A stretch of DNA of 64,000 nt from DATJMJ01 sp035503915 (GCA_035503915.1 DATJSU010000049.1:124001-188000); one strand, 5' to 3'. Positions 13,014 through 22,188 are shown, numbered from the stretch's first letter. Made by a program: numbers and translations. Notes: generated from the sequence alone by a model not told the origin.

Positions 13014-14227
13014 ACTGGGCCGACACAATGCGCTCGGGCCTCGAGGCGATCACAGCCCACCGGCTGCGCTCGGGCCTCACAGTGCTCGGCATCCTCATCG
13101 GGATCGCGGCTGTCATCTTGACCGTTGGCCTCGGCGAGGGGGCTTCTGCCTCCGTTGACTCAGCCATCAACGCCCTCGGCACCAACCTTTTGATCGTCAG
13201 CCCCGGCAGCAGCACGACGGGCTTGGTAAGAGGGGGCTTTGGTTCTGAGTCCACCCTCACCTACGCCAACGCCGTGGCGCTCGCCGACAAGGTGGACTGC
13301 CCCGACATCATCGGCGTCGCCCCCCAAGTGCAGTCTGAACAGAGCCTGGTGAACGGGGACACAAACTGGGACACCTCCGTGTACGGCTCGACGGAGCAGT
13401 GGCTGAGCGTCCGGGGACGCTCAGTAGTAGACGGTTCGTTCTTTACAAACCAAGAGGTCTCAACCGACGCCAATGTCGTCGTGCTCGGCCAGACCACCGC
13501 CGAGGAGCTCGACCTGTTCGAACCCGTCGGGGCCACCATCAACATCGGCGACATCCCCTTCACCGTCGTCGGGGTCCTCAACTCAGAAGGCAGCTCGGGG
13601 TCCTCGAACGAAGATGACATGGCGGTCATCCCGATAACCACCGCCCAAGAGGACTTCACCGGGTCCTCGTCGGTGAACACGATCTACTTGGAAGCAGGGT
13701 CGAGCTCCACGATGGGCGCTGCCTACGACGAAGCAGACGACGAGCTGCTCGCCCTCCATAGCATCAACGACCCTGCAGACGCCGACTTCACCATCACCAG
13801 CCAAAACTCCATCGAACAGACGGCGAGCTCGGTTAGCAGCACCCTCACCGTCCTCTTGGCGGGCATCGCCGCCATCTCTTTGCTCGTGGGCGGGATCGGG
13901 GTCATGAACATCATGCTCGTGTCGGTCACCGAACGAGTGCGTGAGATTGGCCTCCGCAAGGCCCTCGGCGCGACCCCCCATGTCGTCCTGCGCCAGTTCT
14001 TGGTGGAAGCCTCCACGCTCGGCTTCGTCGGGGGCCTCATGGGCGCCGCCCTCGGTGTCGTCGGCGCCGAGGTCATCCCCAATTTCATAACCAACAAGAT
14101 CGAGATCTCGGGCACTGCGATAGCGGTCGCGATCGTGGCATCGGTAGGGATCGGGATCGTCGCCGGCGCCTACCCCGCGTACCGCGCAGCCCGTCTGGCG
14201 CCCATTGAGGCGCTCCGCACCGAATAG
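13010..14227 (+). CDS. MacB-like ABC transporter permease (FtsX family)
   Basis: This is the membrane subunit of the exporter. An N-terminal membrane helix (about residues 20-45, after the segment AITAHRLRSGLTVLGILIG) is followed by a periplasmic/extracellular core domain of about 220 residues. Three C-terminal helices, including the FtsX signature region VGGIGVMNIMLVSVTERVRE and the late segment AYPAYRAARLAPIEALR, complete the four-helix MacB topology. The length of 405 residues is normal for MacB-type permeases lacking a fused ATPase. The start ATG overlaps the ATPase stop (ATGA, 13010-13013), so the two are translationally coupled. With the adaptor and ATPase it forms a complete MacAB-type set. 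Confidence 0.93.
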   Translation: MNWADTMRSGLEAITAHRLRSGLTVLGILIGIAAVILTVGLGEGASASVDSAINALGTNLLIVSPGSSTTGLVRGGFGSESTLTYANAVALADKVDCPDIIGVAPQVQSEQSLVNGDTNWDTSVYGSTEQWLSVRGRSVVDGSFFTNQEVSTDANVVVLGQTTAEELDLFEPVGATINIGDIPFTVVGVLNSEGSSGSSNEDDMAVIPITTAQEDFTGSSSVNTIYLEAGSSSTMGAAYDEADDELLALHSINDPADADFTITSQNSIEQTASSVSSTLTVLLAGIAAISLLVGGIGVMNIMLVSVTERVREIGLRKALGATPHVVLRQFLVEASTLGFVGGLMGAALGVVGAEVIPNFITNKIEISGTAIAVAIVASVGIGIVAGAYPAYRAARLAPIEALRTE

Positions 14228-14246
14228 CCCAAATAGGAGGGCAATT

Positions 14247-15341
14247 TTGCAAGCAACCAGGTCCACCAAAAAGAGCGTGATCGTAAGCCGAGCCGGGCTC
14301 TCTGCTGGAGCGCTCGTCATGATCTCAATGGCCTTGGCGGCCTGTGGAGGAGGCGGGAGCGCCGGCGCGACCAAGTCGACAACGTCCCCGGCCACAAGCG
14401 CGACGACCGCCACAACCGCTGTGGCGACCGGGAACAGTGGGGCACCGAGCAGCGCTCAGGGATCCAAGACGGCGACCAGCAACCCGGGCACCCCCCCAGG
14501 GGGGGGTGGTGGCGCGGGCGCCGCGTTCGCACCTGCCGCCACAGGCGAGATCGCAAGTATCACCGGCAACATACTCGAGGTCCAAGACACTGAGACCGAG
14601 AGCCAGACCACTGTCAACCTGACGACAAAGACGCGCATCAGCGACACCGTGACGGTCAAGCTCGCTGACGTGAAAGTCGGCTCTTGTGTCACGGCCACTG
14701 GGACAAAGGGCGCCAGCGGTGCTCTCGATGCGAGCAATATCACCATTTCGGCTGCAGTCAATGGCAAGTGCGGAGGGGCCGGCGGCGTGTTGTTCGGCGG
14801 TGGGGGCGGTGGGGCTTTCCCACGAGGCGGTTTCGGTGGGCCCGGTCGGGCTGTCACTTCGGGCTCCGTTCCCAGCACTGCCCGCTCTGGTGCCACCGCG
14901 AGGGCAGGCGACTTTGCCTCCGGCAAGGTGACCGCCGTCTCGGGGACAACCATCACGCTTGAGGGGCGCATGCTCACTTTCTCGGGGCAACGGACCACAA
15001 CCAGCGCCCCAGCCAGCGCGCGCACCTTTACGAGCGTGCCGCTCAAGGCTGTCGACGTAGACGTGAGCGCTTCTACGAAGTACACGAAGACCGAAATAGT
15101 GTCGCCCGCGGCATTGAAAGTTGGTGAATGCGCAACGGCGATTGGCTCTACCAACGACATTGGCGCAGTCACAGCCACGCGCCTCACCGTCACGCCGCCC
15201 TTGGCGAGCGGAGGGTGTTTTACCTTCACCGCGCGAGGCTTTGGTGGGGGCGGTTTCACACGTGGCAGTGGCGGCGGCGGCTTCCCGGGTAGCGGCGGTA
15301 GCGGCGGCTTCCCGGGCGGGGGCGGCCCCGCAGCGACATAG
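14247..15341 (+). CDS. lipoprotein with two DUF5666-like domains
   Basis: This is a predicted surface lipoprotein of 364 residues and unknown function. I chose the TTG at 14247 because AGGAGG lies six bases upstream; it then has a lipoprotein signal ending in the lipobox LAAC followed by a Gly run. Two similar small beta domains follow: one from GEIASITGNILEVQD to about GALDASNITISA, the second from GKVTAVSGTTITLEG to TRLTVTPP. Each contains the phrase LKVGECATA or a variant, which I recognise as DUF5666-like OB-type repeats. A Gly/Phe-rich linker sits between them and a Gly-rich tail ends the protein, echoing the tail of the exporter adaptor. The gene starts 19 bases after the permease, so it is probably in that operon. 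Confidence 0.82.
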   Translation: MQATRSTKKSVIVSRAGLSAGALVMISMALAACGGGGSAGATKSTTSPATSATTATTAVATGNSGAPSSAQGSKTATSNPGTPPGGGGGAGAAFAPAATGEIASITGNILEVQDTETESQTTVNLTTKTRISDTVTVKLADVKVGSCVTATGTKGASGALDASNITISAAVNGKCGGAGGVLFGGGGGGAFPRGGFGGPGRAVTSGSVPSTARSGATARAGDFASGKVTAVSGTTITLEGRMLTFSGQRTTTSAPASARTFTSVPLKAVDVDVSASTKYTKTEIVSPAALKVGECATAIGSTNDIGAVTATRLTVTPPLASGGCFTFTARGFGGGGFTRGSGGGGFPGSGGSGGFPGGGGPAAT

Positions 15342-15394
15342 CGCGGTCGATTTTCGGCACAGGGACCAACAGGAACGGAGCAGGAAGGACCCCA

Positions 15395-17143
15395 ATGGGA
15401 AAAGGTCGTAAGTTTTTCGCTGTTTTTGTCGCCGCAGCCGCGGTCGGGCCGCTGTCGGCGTTCTCAGCGGCGTCGGTGCTTGCAGGGCCTGCGTCGGCCG
15501 CAGCGCAATGCAGCGGTCAGGTCGCCGGCATCTCGGCTTATAGCGGGACTGGGCAGGTAGCAAAGGTTGGGGACGCCTTTTCTTCGCCGTTGGAGGCGGA
15601 AGTGGTCGACACAGGCGGCTGCCCGGTTTCCGATGCCCCGGTCACTTTCCTCGCCCCGGCCACTGGAGCGAGCGGCTCGTTCCCTGGCAGCGTGATCACT
15701 GTCACCGTTTCCACGGCGAGCAATGGCATTGCCACGGCCCCGGCGCTGACGGCGAACGACGTCATCGGCTCCTTCACGGTTACCGCCAGCGTCGAAGGCT
15801 CGGCGAGCGCCACCTACTCAACCGACTTCGATGAGACCAACTCCACTGTCGGTGCCGTCAGCACGATCGGAATCAGTTCGGGCAACAAACAGTCAGCAGA
15901 AGTGGGCACAGCCTTCGCCGACCCGTTGGCCGTCAGCGTCCTTGACTCCTACGGCGACCCGGTATCGGGGACGACCGTTGTCTTCACTGCCGTAGCAGAC
16001 AATGGGGCGAGCGCAACTTTCCAGGGCGGCGGTTCGACAGCGACGGTAGTGACCGATGCCAGCGGGGTGGCGACGAGCCCGACGCTGACCGCCGGCACGA
16101 CACCTGGCGCCTTCACCGTGACGGCCACCGTCAGCGGCGTGACCGCCCAGGCGACCTTCTCCTTGACGAACACGGCAGGGGTGCCGTACGCAATTACCGC
16201 CGGGGTGGGTAGCTCGCAAAGCACAGAGCTCGGCTCGGACTTCGCGGTCCCGTTGGCGGTGACCGTCACCGATACGAACGGCAACGATGTACCCGGGGCC
16301 CAGGTCGTCTTCTCCGCGCCGACGAGCGGGGCGAGCGGCGTCTTCGCCGGTTCGGGGACTACGGCGGTTGCCGTTACCAACAGCGATGGGGTTGCCACGG
16401 CTCCGGACTTTTCCGCCAACTGGCACACAGGTGGCTACGTGGTCACCGCCACAGTAAGCGGCGTCAGCTCGCCGGCGACGTTCGGGCTGGTCAACGAGCC
16501 TCGCTCGGGGGCGAGCGCCCAGGGGCCGGACGGCTCCTACTGGCTCTTGACGAGCACCGGGCAGCTCCTTACCTCGGGGAGCGCGAAAGACTATGGCACG
16601 GTACCCGCCAAGCTGACCTCCCCAGCGGTAGCAATTGCCGCGACGCCCAATTTCGGCGGTTACTGGATCGTCACCGCCAACGGCACCGTTTACGCCTTCG
16701 GCGATGCCCACAACTATGGGTCGCCGGCGTCACTCCACCTCGCCAAGCCGATCGTCGGGATAGCGGCCACTCCCGACGGTAAGGGCTACTGGCTGGTCGC
16801 CTCCGACGGCGGCCTGTTCAACTACGGGGACGCCAAGTACTACGGCTCGCCGGCCAAGCTCCACCTCGCCAAGCCGATCGTGGGCGTCGCCGCAACGCCA
16901 GATGGCAAGGGGTACTGGTTGGCCTCCTCCAGCGGCGCGATCTACCCATATGGCGACGCGATCGCCTTTGGGTCTGGCCTAGGCCTCCTGCGAGGGCCTG
17001 TCAGAGCCATTGTCCGCACCGCCGACGGCTCCGGGTACTGGGTCGTAAGCGCCAACGGCACGGCAGCAGGGTTTGGTGACGCGGGCGCACAAGGATCGGC
17101 CTCGCTGTCCTCCAAGAGCGTCGTGGTGAGCGGAGCGGCCTAG
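15395..17143 (+). CDS. secreted Ig-like (Big-1-type) and GYW-repeat surface protein
   Basis: This is an exported protein of 582 residues. A signal peptide (residues 1 to about 32, ending ASAAAQC) precedes three bacterial Ig-like domains of about 110 residues each, marked by repeated phrases such as DPLAVSVLDSYGDPVSG, GVATSPTLTAGTTPGAFTVTA and DTNGNDVPGAQVVFSAP. The last 200 or so residues hold about five copies of a 40-45-residue repeat with the pattern GxGYW-(L/I)V-xxxG-xxxxYGDA-xxYGSP, probably a beta-propeller-like module. As I recall, such repeats are abundant in Acidimicrobiia secreted proteins. No sortase signal or membrane anchor is seen. It lies 53 bases after the lipoprotein gene on the same strand and may be co-transcribed with it. 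An adhesin or wall-binding role is inferred only. Confidence 0.85.
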   Translation: MGKGRKFFAVFVAAAAVGPLSAFSAASVLAGPASAAAQCSGQVAGISAYSGTGQVAKVGDAFSSPLEAEVVDTGGCPVSDAPVTFLAPATGASGSFPGSVITVTVSTASNGIATAPALTANDVIGSFTVTASVEGSASATYSTDFDETNSTVGAVSTIGISSGNKQSAEVGTAFADPLAVSVLDSYGDPVSGTTVVFTAVADNGASATFQGGGSTATVVTDASGVATSPTLTAGTTPGAFTVTATVSGVTAQATFSLTNTAGVPYAITAGVGSSQSTELGSDFAVPLAVTVTDTNGNDVPGAQVVFSAPTSGASGVFAGSGTTAVAVTNSDGVATAPDFSANWHTGGYVVTATVSGVSSPATFGLVNEPRSGASAQGPDGSYWLLTSTGQLLTSGSAKDYGTVPAKLTSPAVAIAATPNFGGYWIVTANGTVYAFGDAHNYGSPASLHLAKPIVGIAATPDGKGYWLVASDGGLFNYGDAKYYGSPAKLHLAKPIVGVAATPDGKGYWLASSSGAIYPYGDAIAFGSGLGLLRGPVRAIVRTADGSGYWVVSANGTAAGFGDAGAQGSASLSSKSVVVSGAA

Positions 17144-17189
17144 GAGACTCGGTCGGGCGGCGGGTGCAACAGGCAGCGCGAGCGGCGAC

Positions 17190-17217
17190 TTGGCAACCGC
17201 CGCTCGCGTGCTATCAT
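17190..17217 (+). promoter_or_regulatory. candidate promoter of the str operon
   Basis: TTGGCA (17190-17195) and TATCAT (17212-17217) are separated by 16 bases, a good fit to a housekeeping sigma promoter. The predicted start of transcription near 17224 leaves a leader of about 70 bases before the rpsL GTG at 17293. Confidence 0.6.
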
Positions 17218-17292
17218 GGCGGACCGTCCCCTGGGGGCTGCGCGCTGTTTGGTCGCGCCCCTTTTCTCAAGAAAGTTTGCTAGTAGAGCACA

Positions 17293-17661
17293 GTGCCCAC
17301 GATCGCCCAGCTGGTCCGCAAGGGCCGCCAGCAGAGCTCAAAGAAGACCAAGACGCCAGCCCTAAAGGGTGCACCTCAACGACGGGGCGTTTGCACGCGC
17401 GTTTACACAAACACGCCCAAGAAGCCCAACTCGGCTCTCCGCAAGGTCGCCCGAGTGAGGCTCTCGAGCGGGTTCGAGGTGACGGCCTACATCCCTGGCG
17501 TTGGCCACAACCTTCAGGAGCACTCGATCGTCCTTGTCCGTGGTGGGCGTGTCAAGGACCTGCCGGGAGTGCGTTACAAGGTGATCCGCGGCACCCTCGA
17601 TACAGCAGGCGTACGCGACCGTAAGCAGGCGCGGAGCCGCTACGGGGCTAAGAAGGCTTAG
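17293..17661 (+). CDS. rpsL: 30S ribosomal protein S12
   Basis: S12 sits at the decoding centre of the small subunit. The protein begins MPTIAQLVRKGR from a GTG and is 122 residues, the usual length. Lys43 (in TPKKPNSALRK) and Lys88 (in GGRVKDLPGVRY) are both the wild-type residues whose replacement gives streptomycin resistance in other bacteria, so this copy has the sensitive genotype at those sites. It is the first gene of the str block, 11 bases ahead of rpsG, and follows a good promoter. Confidence 0.98.
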   Translation: MPTIAQLVRKGRQQSSKKTKTPALKGAPQRRGVCTRVYTNTPKKPNSALRKVARVRLSSGFEVTAYIPGVGHNLQEHSIVLVRGGRVKDLPGVRYKVIRGTLDTAGVRDRKQARSRYGAKKA

Positions 17662-17672
17662 GAGGCTCTGAG

Positions 17673-18143
17673 ATGCCGCGCAAGGGGCCAGCCCCACGGA
17701 GGGAACTGCTCCCCGACCCCATTTACCGTTCCGTGCTCGTCACCCAGTTGGTCAACAAGATCCTCTCCCGAGGCAAGCGCAGCCTTGCCGAGCGGATTGT
17801 TTACGATGCTCTGGACACGATCAAGGAGCGGACGTCGAGCGAGCCCATCAGCACGCTCAAGCGGGCTGTCGACAACACCAAGCCGCAGCTCGAAGTGAAG
17901 AGCCGGCGCGTCGGAGGGGCGACTTACCAGGTGCCTGTCGATGTCAAGCCGCGGCGGGCTACGACGCTTTCGGTCCGTTGGCTGGTAGGATATAGCAGGC
18001 AGCGGCGCGAAAAGACCATGTCGGAGCGGCTAGCAAACGAGTTGTTAGACGCCTCCAACGGGCTCGGAGCAGCCGTGAAGCGCCGTGAAGACATGCACAA
18101 GATGGCCGACTCTAACCGAGCCTTTGCTCATTACCGCTGGTGA
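17673..18143 (+). CDS. rpsG: 30S ribosomal protein S7
   Basis: S7 is a primary binding protein that nucleates assembly of the 30S head. The 156-residue protein starts MPRKGPAPRRELLPDPIYRS and contains the typical SRGKRSLAERIVYDAL and PQLEVKSRRVGGATYQVP segments and the C-terminal DMHKMADSNRAFAHYRW. The ATG has a GGAGG run shortly upstream, overlapping the end of rpsL. A 311-base spacer with two hairpins, rather than a few bases, separates it from fusA. Confidence 0.98.
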   Translation: MPRKGPAPRRELLPDPIYRSVLVTQLVNKILSRGKRSLAERIVYDALDTIKERTSSEPISTLKRAVDNTKPQLEVKSRRVGGATYQVPVDVKPRRATTLSVRWLVGYSRQRREKTMSERLANELLDASNGLGAAVKRREDMHKMADSNRAFAHYRW

Positions 18144-18454
18144 GCCGTAAGGGCAGACCAGGCAAGCTCTAGCACAGGCCCTGCCCCAAGCCGACCAAAA
18201 GGACCAGGCCTGACGGCGCGACCGGGCCGGCGCCGTACCTGAGGCAAACGAGTTGTTTGCCGCTCAGTCCTGCCGATCAAGATGAGGGTTGCCCAGGTGG
18301 CTCGGCAGGCAAGCCCTGAGCGGTGGGCCAAGGCAATAACAGGGCTGCTGGAGCGGGCGCGGTGCGCGTTGGCTCGTGCAAGACAAGACGACGACCTCGG
18401 CAACGGGGCACTTCCAAGAGAGCTGAAAACAAAGAGGACTTTGAGGCAAACCAG
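18144..18454. other. 311-base rpsG-fusA spacer, no gene seen
   Basis: No convincing coding frame lies here: an open frame extends from fusA back to 18323 but reads as Arg/Gly-rich non-conserved sequence. The spacer holds two perfect seven-pair hairpins (listed separately). No clear -35/-10 pair was found. Confidence 0.5.
18213..18261 (+). promoter_or_regulatory. two adjacent hairpins between rpsG and fusA
   Basis: The first stem pairs ACGGCGC (18213-18219) with GCGCCGT (18230-18236) around a ten-base loop. The second pairs GGCAAAC (18243-18249) with GTTTGCC (18255-18261) around GAGTT, and can be extended by TGA/TCA past a two-base bulge. Neither is followed by a T run, so they look more like RNA processing, attenuation or protein-binding elements than intrinsic terminators. 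Function is inferred only. Confidence 0.4.
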
Positions 18455-20557
18455 ATGGCCGAGCCTGTAGGTAAGCGAGAGTTCCCGCTGGCCAGGACCC
18501 GCAATATCGGGATCATGGCCCATATCGACGCGGGGAAGACGACAACGACCGAGAGGATCCTTTACTACACCGGCGTCAATTACAAGATCGGCGAAGTCCA
18601 CGAAGGCAGCGCGACGATGGACTGGATGCCTCAGGAGCAGGAGCGGGGCATCACGATCACCTCGGCTGCGACGACCTGCCAGTGGAACGACCACCGGGTC
18701 AATATCATCGACACGCCGGGGCACGTGGATTTCACCGTTGAGGTCGAGCGCTCGTTGCGCGTCCTTGATGGCGCCGTGGCTGTTTTTGATGCCGTGGCGG
18801 GGGTCGAGCCGCAGACCGAAACCGTCTGGCGGCAAGCCGACAAGTACGGCGTCCCGCGCATCTGTTTCGTCAACAAGATGGACCGCATCGGCGCCAACTT
18901 CAGGCGTTGCGTGGACATGATCGAGGACCGGCTCGGCGCCACCGTGGCCGTCGTCCAGTTGCCGATCGGCGTCGAGAGCAACTTTGCAGGTGTGGTCGAC
19001 TTGCTCGAAATGAAGGCCCTCGTCTGGGACGAGATCTCACCGCGTGGAGAGTCCTTCAGCAGCGTGGCTGTGCCGGCCAACATGGCCTCGGAGGCAGACA
19101 GCGCCCGTCACGCGCTGATAGATGCCCTTTCCACCTTTGATGACGCGATCACCGAAAAGTTCCTGAACGACGAACCAATCACGGCCGAAGATCTGCGTTC
19201 GGCGCTGCGGCGGGCCACGGTTGCCGGCCAGGCTGTGCCCGTCCTCTGCGGCGCTGCCTTCAAGAACAAGGGCGTGCAGCCGATGCTCGACGCGGTTGTC
19301 GACTACCTGCCGAGCCCGCTCGATATCCCTCCAACCAAAGGCACGGACCTTAAGGGTCAGCTCGAGCTCGAGCGGCGGGCAGACGACAAGGAACCGTTCG
19401 CAGCGTTGGCTTTCAAGATCATGGCTGACCAGCACCTCGGCAAACTTGTCTTTGCCCGTATCTACTCTGGCATGGCCAGCCAAGGAGATTCCGTGCTCAA
19501 CTCGACCCAGGACCGCAAGGAACGTATCGGCCGGATCGTGCAGATGCATGCCAACCACCGCGAGCCTCGCGATGTGGCCTACGCGGGCGACATCATCGCG
19601 CTCGTCGGGCTAAAGAACACCACCACCGGGGACACTCTCTGTGACCCGAACGAACCCATCGTCCTCGAGTCGTTGGACTTCCCGGAGCCCGTCATCCACG
19701 TCGCCGTCGAACCCAAGACCAAGGCCGACCAAGACAAGTTGTCACGTGCCCTGCAATCCCTGTCCGAGGAGGACCCCACCTTCCAGGTCCACTCGGACGA
19801 AGAGACGGGACAGACCGTTATCGGCGGTATGGGCGAGCTCCATCTCGAAGTGCTCGTCGACCGGATGCTGAGGGAGTTCCGCGTCGACGCCAACGTGGGC
19901 AAGCCGCAGGTCGCCTACCGCGAGACGATCCGAAAAGCCGTAGACAAGATCGAGCACCGCTATGTCCGCCAGACGGGCGGACGTGGGCAGTACGGGCACG
20001 TCGTGCTCAACCTCGAGCCGACGGGCCCCGGCGGTGGTTACGAGTTCGTCGACAAGATCACTGGTGGCGCGATCCCCAAGGAGTACATACCGGCCGTCGA
20101 CGCTGGCATCCAGGACGCGATGCAGTCAGGCGTGCTCGCGGGCTTCCCGGTAGTCGACTTGCGCGCGACGCTCGTCTACGGTTCCTTCCACGAGGTCGAC
20201 TCGTCGGAAATGGCCTTCAAGATCGCCGCCTCGATGTGCTTCAAGGAGGCGTGCCGGCGGGCTGCCCCGGTGCTCCTCGAGCCGATCATGGCTGTCGAGG
20301 TCGTGACACCCGAGGACTACCTTGGAGATGTGATAGGCGACCTAGCCTCTCGGCGCGGACATGTCGAAGGCATGGACCAGAGGGCAAACAACCAGGTCGT
20401 TCGCGCCCAGGTGCCTCTCGCTGAGATGTTCGGTTACGCGACGGACTTGCGGAGCCGCACCCAAGGCAGGGCGACCTACACGATGCAGTTCAAGAGTTAC
20501 CAGGAAGTACCCGAGTCGGTTTCCAGGGAGATCGTCGCGAGGGCCCGCGGCGAATAA
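18455..20557 (+). CDS. fusA: translation elongation factor G
   Basis: EF-G is the GTPase that drives translocation of tRNA and mRNA on the ribosome. I chose the ATG at 18455 (MAEPVGKREFPLARTRNIGI) because it has GAGG eight bases upstream and gives 700 residues, the normal length; the upstream-extended frame is not conserved. GTPase motifs are AHIDAGKTTTT (G1), DTPGHVD (G3) and NKMD (G4). Domain IV segments TGGRGQYGHV and the C-terminal domain V are intact. It lies in the usual place between rpsG and tuf. Confidence 0.98.
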   Translation: MAEPVGKREFPLARTRNIGIMAHIDAGKTTTTERILYYTGVNYKIGEVHEGSATMDWMPQEQERGITITSAATTCQWNDHRVNIIDTPGHVDFTVEVERSLRVLDGAVAVFDAVAGVEPQTETVWRQADKYGVPRICFVNKMDRIGANFRRCVDMIEDRLGATVAVVQLPIGVESNFAGVVDLLEMKALVWDEISPRGESFSSVAVPANMASEADSARHALIDALSTFDDAITEKFLNDEPITAEDLRSALRRATVAGQAVPVLCGAAFKNKGVQPMLDAVVDYLPSPLDIPPTKGTDLKGQLELERRADDKEPFAALAFKIMADQHLGKLVFARIYSGMASQGDSVLNSTQDRKERIGRIVQMHANHREPRDVAYAGDIIALVGLKNTTTGDTLCDPNEPIVLESLDFPEPVIHVAVEPKTKADQDKLSRALQSLSEEDPTFQVHSDEETGQTVIGGMGELHLEVLVDRMLREFRVDANVGKPQVAYRETIRKAVDKIEHRYVRQTGGRGQYGHVVLNLEPTGPGGGYEFVDKITGGAIPKEYIPAVDAGIQDAMQSGVLAGFPVVDLRATLVYGSFHEVDSSEMAFKIAASMCFKEACRRAAPVLLEPIMAVEVVTPEDYLGDVIGDLASRRGHVEGMDQRANNQVVRAQVPLAEMFGYATDLRSRTQGRATYTMQFKSYQEVPESVSREIVARARGE

Positions 20558-20639
20558 CGCCGTTCCCCGACGGCTTCGCCACCTGCTAGGGTACTAGACC
20601 GCTCCGGCCGCGAGCCGGATTTGCACAGGGAGCATTTCA

Positions 20640-21830
20640 ATGGCCAAGCAAAAATTCGAGCGCACGAAGCCCCACCTCAATATCGGGACGATGGGGCACA
20701 TCGACCATGGCAAAACGACGTTGACCGCGGCCATCACGAAGGTGCTGGCGGCACACGATCCTGCGCACAACAGCTTCACCGCCTTCGAACAGATCGACAA
20801 GGCGCCCGAGGAGAAGCAGCGCGGCATCACGATCAACATCGCCCATGTTGAGTACCAGACCGACAAGCGCCACTACGCGCACGTCGACATGCCAGGGCAC
20901 GCCGACTACATCAAAAACATGATCACCGGTGCGGCCCAGGTTGATGGTGCGATCCTCGTTGTCTCGGCGCCCGATGGCCCGATGCCCCAGACTCGTGAGC
21001 ACGTGCTGCTCGCTCGTCAGGTTGGCGTGCCTTCGATCGTCGTCGCGCTCAACAAGGTTGACGCCATGGATGACGAGGAGCTCCTCGAACTGGTCGAGCT
21101 GGAAGTCCGCGAGCTGCTCAGCAGTTACGAGTTCCCTGGCGACGACACGCCGATCGTGCGGGTTTCGGCTCTCAAGGCTCTCGAAGGTGACGCCGAGTCG
21201 GCGCAGGGCGTTATCAAGCTCATGGAGGCCGTCGACAGCTACATCCCCGAGCCAGTTCGGGAGATCGACAGGCCGTTCCTGATGCCCGTGGAGGATGTTT
21301 TCACGATCTCTGGCCGCGGCACGGTGGCAACGGGCAAGGTCGAGCAGGGGGTCATCAAGGTCAACGACCCGGTCGAGATCGTCGGCCTCCGGCCAACGGC
21401 GCGCACGGTCTGCACGGGCGTCGAGATGTTCCGCAAGATCTTGGACCAGGGCCAGGCCGGCGACAACATCGGTGTCCTGCTCCGAGGGACCAAGAAGGAA
21501 GAGATCGAGCGCGGCCAGGTCCTGTGCAAGCCAGGTTCGATCACGCCCCACACCAACTTCGAGGCCAACGTCTACGTCCTCACCAAGGAAGAGGGTGGCC
21601 GTCACAAGCCTTTCTTCACCAACTACCGGCCGCAGTTCTATTTCCGCACGACTGACGTGACGGGGACCGTCACCCTGCCCGAAGGCACGGAAATGGTCAT
21701 GCCGGGCGACAACATCACGATGACCGTCGAGCTCCAAAAGCCGATCGCCATGGACGAAGGCCTCCGCTTCGCCATCCGTGAGGGTGGGCGCACGGTCGGC
21801 GCCGGCCGCGTAACCAAGATCATCAAGTAA
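20640..21830 (+). CDS. tuf: translation elongation factor Tu
   Basis: EF-Tu carries aminoacyl-tRNA to the ribosome as a GTP complex. It is 396 residues, with G1 GHIDHGKTT, G3 region DMPGHADY, G4 NKVD and a complete three-domain layout ending GGRTVGAGRVTKIIK. The G3 region has Met where E. coli has Cys (DCPGH). The ATG is preceded by AGGGAG. It follows fusA by 82 bases and precedes rpsJ by 31. Confidence 0.98.
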   Translation: MAKQKFERTKPHLNIGTMGHIDHGKTTLTAAITKVLAAHDPAHNSFTAFEQIDKAPEEKQRGITINIAHVEYQTDKRHYAHVDMPGHADYIKNMITGAAQVDGAILVVSAPDGPMPQTREHVLLARQVGVPSIVVALNKVDAMDDEELLELVELEVRELLSSYEFPGDDTPIVRVSALKALEGDAESAQGVIKLMEAVDSYIPEPVREIDRPFLMPVEDVFTISGRGTVATGKVEQGVIKVNDPVEIVGLRPTARTVCTGVEMFRKILDQGQAGDNIGVLLRGTKKEEIERGQVLCKPGSITPHTNFEANVYVLTKEEGGRHKPFFTNYRPQFYFRTTDVTGTVTLPEGTEMVMPGDNITMTVELQKPIAMDEGLRFAIREGGRTVGAGRVTKIIK

Positions 21831-21861
21831 CGAGTTGACGGGTTAGACAGGGAGCTCAAGG

Positions 21862-22188
21862 GTGGCCGACGGCGCAAGGCAGCGGATCCGGATCCGTCTC
21901 AAGGCCTATGACCATGAGGTCATAGACCAGTCGACCAAGAAGATCGTCGAAACGGTGCTGCGCACCCAAGCAAAGGTGCGCGGCCCTGTCCCGCTACCTA
22001 CCGAGATCAACCGCTACACGGTGATCCGCAGCCCCCACAAGTACAAGGACAGCCGCGAGCACTTCGAGATGCGGGTGCACAAGCGGCTCCTCGACATCGT
22101 CGAGCACACCTCGAAAACGGTCGACTCCCTGCAGCGGATCGAGCTACCGGCTGGCGTTGACATCGAGATCAAGATACAAAGCGCTTAA
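21862..22188 (+). CDS. rpsJ: 30S ribosomal protein S10
   Basis: S10 is a small-subunit protein and, through NusG and NusE-type contacts, also an antitermination factor. The 108-residue protein starts from GTG after AGGGAGCTCAAG and contains RIRLKAYDHEVIDQ, LPTEINRYTVIRSPHKYKDS and EHFEMRVHKRLLDI, with the C-terminal VDIEIKIQ. In nearly all Actinomycetota rpsJ is the first gene of the long S10 operon and rplC follows at once. Here it is the last ribosomal gene of the block, and the next 1.7 kb is non-conserved sequence with recombinase remnants. Confidence 0.98.
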   Translation: MADGARQRIRIRLKAYDHEVIDQSTKKIVETVLRTQAKVRGPVPLPTEINRYTVIRSPHKYKDSREHFEMRVHKRLLDIVEHTSKTVDSLQRIELPAGVDIEIKIQSA

